Assembly (NCBI GenBank): GCA_029204225.1
Contig: MU832117.1
Span: 1-22,472, forward strand
Reading direction: 5' to 3'
Source of the DNA: Diphasiastrum complanatum
Taxonomy: Eukaryota > Streptophyta > Lycopodiopsida > Lycopodiales > Lycopodiaceae
DNA length: 22,472 nucleotides
Below are positions 17,643 to 22,472 of this stretch, piece by piece (the stretch's first letter is position 1; every line of letters starts with the position of its first letter). The notes under the pieces are model-generated. The model saw only the letters and a list, made by a program, of their open reading frames with translations. It was not told the origin of the DNA and ran no database searches. The position numbers and the translations under genes were made by a program.

Positions 17643-18030
17643 TGCTCGGCTCGATCGAGATGCCAAGGCCGAAGGCTCGATCGAGATTGGATGTCAGGAC
17701 TTGGTCGAGATTGGATGTCAGGACTCGGTCGAGACTTGATGTCAGGACTCGGTCGAGAAGTCAATGTAATGAATCGGTTGAGATTTGACAAGTGGACTCA
17801 GTCGAGATGACACTACAATGACTCGGTTGAGATGAGATTGAGATTGTTCGGTCGAGAGTGGACTGAGAAGACTTGGTCGAGATCGGACTGAGAGGACTCG
17901 GGGTTGAAATCGACGGACTGAGAGGACTCGTCGGTCGAGATCGGACTGAGAAGACTCGATCGAGATCTGACAGGTAGGACCCGGTTGAGATTTGTAACCC
18001 AGGAGTCGGTCGAGATGGTTAGTCAGGAAG
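17643..18030 (+). repeat. Minisatellite, about 24-bp unit, roughly 14-15 copies
   Basis: The unit is close to GGACTCGGTCGAGATNGGATGTCA and varies in length from 24 to 30 bp. Early copies are of the GATGTCA type and later copies of the GGACTGAGA type, so the array has diverged in blocks. It is CpG-rich compared with the copia regions. Two open frames over it (plus 17622-17810, minus 18035-17742) are by-products of the 24-bp (8-codon) period. Confidence 0.9.
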
Positions 18031-18154
18031 ATCAACTCCTATGATAAGCTACTGGTATTTTCTAGATATGTACACACATGGGAACAATCTCTCACACATT
18101 GGAATCATCCTCATTCACATGGAAATCCTTGATCAACATGTAAAATGGTGACAA

Positions 18155-19128
18155 ATGGCAATTTCATACTCGACTAGCTTTTCACTAGTTGATACTTGTG
18201 TTAATCAAGACATTTTCTATCTAACTAAAAATGAATGCATTCACCATGCACTTCCAAATGGATTCACAATCACAATCTGCTCTAATGGTAGACAAACTCG
18301 ATGTTTCGAATTACCATTTGTGAAATTCAAAATGAGGGTAGTACCGATGGCCAAGGAATTGCGGGAAATGGTCGTTGGAACCAAACTACTTCCCAATGTC
18401 AATGAGCAAGCCATTTCTAAATGCTTCTTGGTTTTCAAGGGGAGGTTCGAACTTGGGACCAAAGAGACTTTGGATGCCAAGCTAACCAACTGAGCCATTT
18501 GTAAATGGAAGCTCAAGGATGGCAAGGCATTTGTCTTGATCACCCTTAATATCTTCGACACACAGATTGGCCATATCAAACAAGCCCAATCTTTGAAAGA
18601 GGTTTGGGACATATTGAGTACACTATGTGAAGTGAGAGATGTCACTTCAAAGCTGCATTTGAGGAGAAAGTTCTTCTCACTCATAATGTTAGAAGGTGAT
18701 TTTGTTCAGAATCACATTAATCCATTCAAGACTCTATTGGAGCAAATGGCAGCAGTAGGTTCAATGTCGAAGACTCTGACGGTGTAATGACCTTATTCTC
18801 TAGCCTGCCATCCTCATATAAAAATTGGGTGATGATGATTTCCACACACTCAGATATTACATTGTCTAGAATCATAATCATGATGCTACATGAGGAGACA
18901 AGAAGGAATGGAGCATCTTCGTCCTCTATCAGTGACCCGCAGGCATTATTCTCAAAGAAGAACACAAGGAAACAACAAAAGAAGAAGGCTATCAGACAAA
19001 CCAACAGCAATCAAACAAACCAACGGCAATCAGAAACAGTCACAAAAGACTCTAAATCTACAATCTGCTCGGAACAAGAAGAGACTTTACTGCAAGAGGA
19101 CGAACCATGAAATCCAGGATTGTTGGAT
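18155..19128 (+). pseudogene. E4: copia Gag (UBN2 type) with degenerate zinc knuckle
   Basis: Gag forms the virus-like particle of copia elements. From about 18326 the reading FKMRVVPMAKELREMVVGTK resembles the start of copia Gag. One stop (TGA 18491-18493) interrupts, then KWKLKDGKAFVLITLNIFDT, IKQAQSLKEVWDILSTLCEV, LHLRRKFFSLIMLEGDFVQN, HINPFKTLLEQMAAVGSMSK follow the UBN2 pattern. After a frameshift at about 18786 come LFSSLPSSYKNWVMMISTHS and MMLHEETRRNG. The zinc knuckle reads RLYCKRTNHEIQDC at 19082-19123: the spacing C-x4-H-x4-C is right but the first Cys of the usual CCHC is Arg. No LTR or primer site was found upstream. Confidence 0.85.
18400..18510 (-). repeat. tRNA-like or SINE-like stretch with A-box and B-box, minus strand
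   Basis: On the minus strand GGCTCAGTTGGTTAG (18496-18482) is an excellent pol III A-box or tRNA D-arm, and AAGTTCGAACC (18454-18444) a B-box or T-loop, 27 bp apart as in tRNA-derived heads. CCAAA...TTTGG between them can pair, but the anticodon loop lacks the usual T33, so it is not a functional tRNA. Plant SINE heads look like this. A near-duplicate CCATTTGT at 18314 and 18495 could be a target duplication, but the A-box abuts it and no poly(A) end is visible, so boundaries are unsure. Confidence 0.45.
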
Positions 19129-19215
19129 CTTGAAGTTCAACAATGACAAGAAGAAGCATTCGGAGCCAATACAGCCAACACGAAGCAGAAAGTCCAAGAA
19201 GACGACGACGAGCAA

Positions 19216-19443
19216 GAGGCCTTCATGATGAACCATCACCATGTCGAACAATCGGAGGAGTGGTTCCTCGATTCTGGAGCAATGCAACACATGGCAAGCC
19301 ATCAAGAATGGTTTATCGATTATTCATCCTACAACACTAAGAAGTTTGTTCACCTTGGAGATAGCAGCTCACACAAAATCGAAGCTGAAGGTACTGTAAA
19401 ACTGAATTTTCGTAATGGACTGTCATTGTACCGTAAAAGGTGA
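19216..19443 (+). pseudogene. E4: copia aspartic protease N-terminal part
   Basis: EEWFLDSGAMQHMASHQEWF then KKFVHLGDSSSHKIEAEGTV is a typical copia protease: DSGA active site at 19270-19281, then the FV-LGD-S-I-G-G-V strand pattern. The reading stays open from 19225 to a stop at 19441-19443 and then loses all resemblance to copia Pol. Integrase, reverse transcriptase and RNase H are absent, so E4 is truncated at about 19440, where the minus-strand frame 19478-20313 begins. Confidence 0.85.
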
Positions 19444-19477
19444 GCGAGGTAGAACAATCTTGTTGCAGATCTGACAT

Positions 19478-20313
19478 TTATTTTGAGATGAGCTCACCTA
19501 CCATTTGCTCATCGCTAGTGCCATTTTTATTAGCACAAATTTTCTTTGGAATCTCTTGATCTTGCTCTCCATCACATTTACGGCTAGGGTGGATAAGAAT
19601 GGGCATACCAGAATTTTCCTTCGTGTAGTAGGCTTGATCGTCTTCTTTAATTCAACAACGATGGTTAAGTGCACTTGTAGTTGTAGGGCTCCACTATTCC
19701 AGTAACAAATTCTGGATGAGATTCAGCTAATCTATGCAACATGAATAATGTGATCCTCTCCAATCTAAGACTATCTATCGCAAAAAATTGGTTGACTAGA
19801 TGCACTGACCAGATGCACTGCAGCCTTTCAAAATGGTTCTGTGATGGTATCGATGAGATATCCATCATTGGTGTACAGTTACGGGACTGTGGAATTCACA
19901 TACAGAGCTATCAATGAAATAGATGGAGTATGATGTGTCTCTGTGACAATGTATGTGGCTGTATGGATAGCCTTAGAAATGCACACTTTGTGTGTCACTT
20001 CTTGGTATTGGATGTAAAAATGATTCTTGATCTCATCCTAGGTACCAAAGGACACATATTCTAATTCCAAATTGATTGCATTTGTAAAGAAAATTGCATG
20101 AAGGCCCATTGCTTTGAGCGGTAGCTCAGCAATTTGGAGCCATTCAGTAACTTTATCTTTGTTAGGGAGCACCAAGATATTGTGTTCAGGAGGCACAAGC
20201 CTTTGAGCAATTGATTTGGGAGTGAGAGATTCATCAAACTCAGAAGGAAACTGAGTGAAAATGATTTTTTTTAGACATGTTTGCAAGCATGTAATGATGG
20301 CTAGAATGATCAC
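19478..20313 (-). pseudogene. Decayed minus-strand reading frame of about 280 codons, family unknown
   Basis: A coherent protein-like reading runs on the minus strand. The open part 20313-20038 includes FPSEFDESLTPKSIAQRLVP, PEHNILVLPNKDKVTEWLQI and AELPLKAMGLHAIFFTNAIN. In the same frame past a TAG (20038-20040, probably an old Trp in FGT*DEIKN) it continues DEIKNHFYIQYQEVTHKVCI, TPSISLIALYVNSTVP, LYTNDGYLIDTITEPF and KAAVHLVSASSQPIFCDR, with isolated stops. After a frameshift near 19735 it reads LAESHPEFVTGIVEPYNYKC and, in a third frame, ENSGMPILIHPSRKCDGEQD and NKNGTSDEQMVGELISK, ending in TAA at 19478-19480. A start near 20300 is possible but an A-run frameshift lies there. It could be Gag of an unfamiliar retroelement, an old integrated viral gene or a host pseudogene. 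I assign no function. Confidence 0.5.
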
Positions 20314-22216
<1,903 letters not shown>

Positions 22217-22276
22217 TTGGATAAGGCCAAGCCTTGCTTGCACTCTTTGGATAAGGTCAGGCGTTGCTTGCACTCT
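22217..22276 (+). repeat. 30-bp tandem duplication, two copies
   Basis: TTGGATAAGGCCAAGCC...TTGCACTC at 22217-22246 is repeated at 22247-22276 with three base differences (GGCCAAGCC against GGTCAGGCG). The rest of the window to 22472 holds nothing recognisable. Confidence 0.8.
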
Positions 22277-22472
22277 TCAATCACATTGCAAAGGATTCTC
22301 ATCCACACCTACTCTTGAATCTATTGCAATTTGCACATTGAAAATCCATGAGTGGGCATAACTTAAAAAACACATGGGAGCGGGTCATTTAAAATTTGGA
22401 GGATGGATGATCTAGGCTTGGAATTTGACATGCCCCCTTGCCTTTCAGCCTGATGTGTTTTTTCTCTTTTTA

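Noticed and set aside
17622-18035. Open frames on both strands over the 24-bp array
   Set aside because: The 24-bp period keeps frames open by design; no domain or motif is seen.
18440-18505. A functional tRNA gene on the minus strand
   Set aside because: A- and B-boxes are good, but the anticodon loop lacks T33, the D-stem does not close properly and no acceptor stem pairs.
18241-18684. Minus-strand open frame of 147 codons
   Set aside because: It is antisense to the copia Gag reading, which has clear family text on the plus strand.

Overview
This window looks like repeat-rich, gene-poor nuclear DNA from a land plant, probably a seed plant. The evidence is Ty1/copia-type elements with an initiator-tRNA-Met type primer binding site, AT-rich and largely CpG-poor sequence, a hAT transposase relic, Ty3/gypsy debris, and a long GA/GT microsatellite. 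I find no intact host gene, rRNA, functional tRNA or CRISPR array. Every coding feature is a transposable-element relic or an unrecognised decayed reading frame. The species cannot be told from the sequence alone.

Left part (1-7380): an old copia element (E1) survives as reverse transcriptase and RNase H pieces plus a 3' LTR. A second copia-like element (E2, 1216-5189) inserted inside its RNase H region. E2 has two LTRs, a primer binding site, a purine tract and a TATTC target duplication. Removing it rejoins the interrupted E1 reading frame. E2 keeps traces of Gag zinc knuckle, protease and integrase, but has about 900 bp of unrecognised sequence where reverse transcriptase should be. A minus-strand 5' LTR, PBS and leader fragment of a related family lies at about 6830-7380.

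Middle (7380-11930): a decayed hAT transposase gene (7468-8736), an AT-rich spacer, a 9-bp repeat tract, a TATA-containing promoter or LTR-like stretch, and short duplications. A third copia element (E3, about 11929-14699) follows. It carries protease remnant, integrase, reverse transcriptase with YVDD, and RNase H, and joins a 3' LTR at 14700.

Right part (15480-22472): a visibly more GC- and CpG-rich block holds minus-strand Ty3/gypsy Gag and integrase-N-terminal remnants, with an unrecognised decayed frame beside them. Next come a 24-bp minisatellite, a fourth copia fragment (E4: Gag, broken zinc knuckle, protease) containing a tRNA-like or SINE-like stretch, a decayed minus-strand frame of about 280 codons with no recognised family (19478-20313), a perfect (AG)53(TG)26(AG)37 microsatellite, and AT-rich sequence to the end.

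The genes do not work together as a pathway: this is layered transposon insertion and decay. The items most worth a second look are the RT-less E2 with its phased GGTCCAAT array, the CACACGTGTG palindrome shared by several LTR families, and the unrecognised decayed frames at 19478-20313 and 15480-16740.
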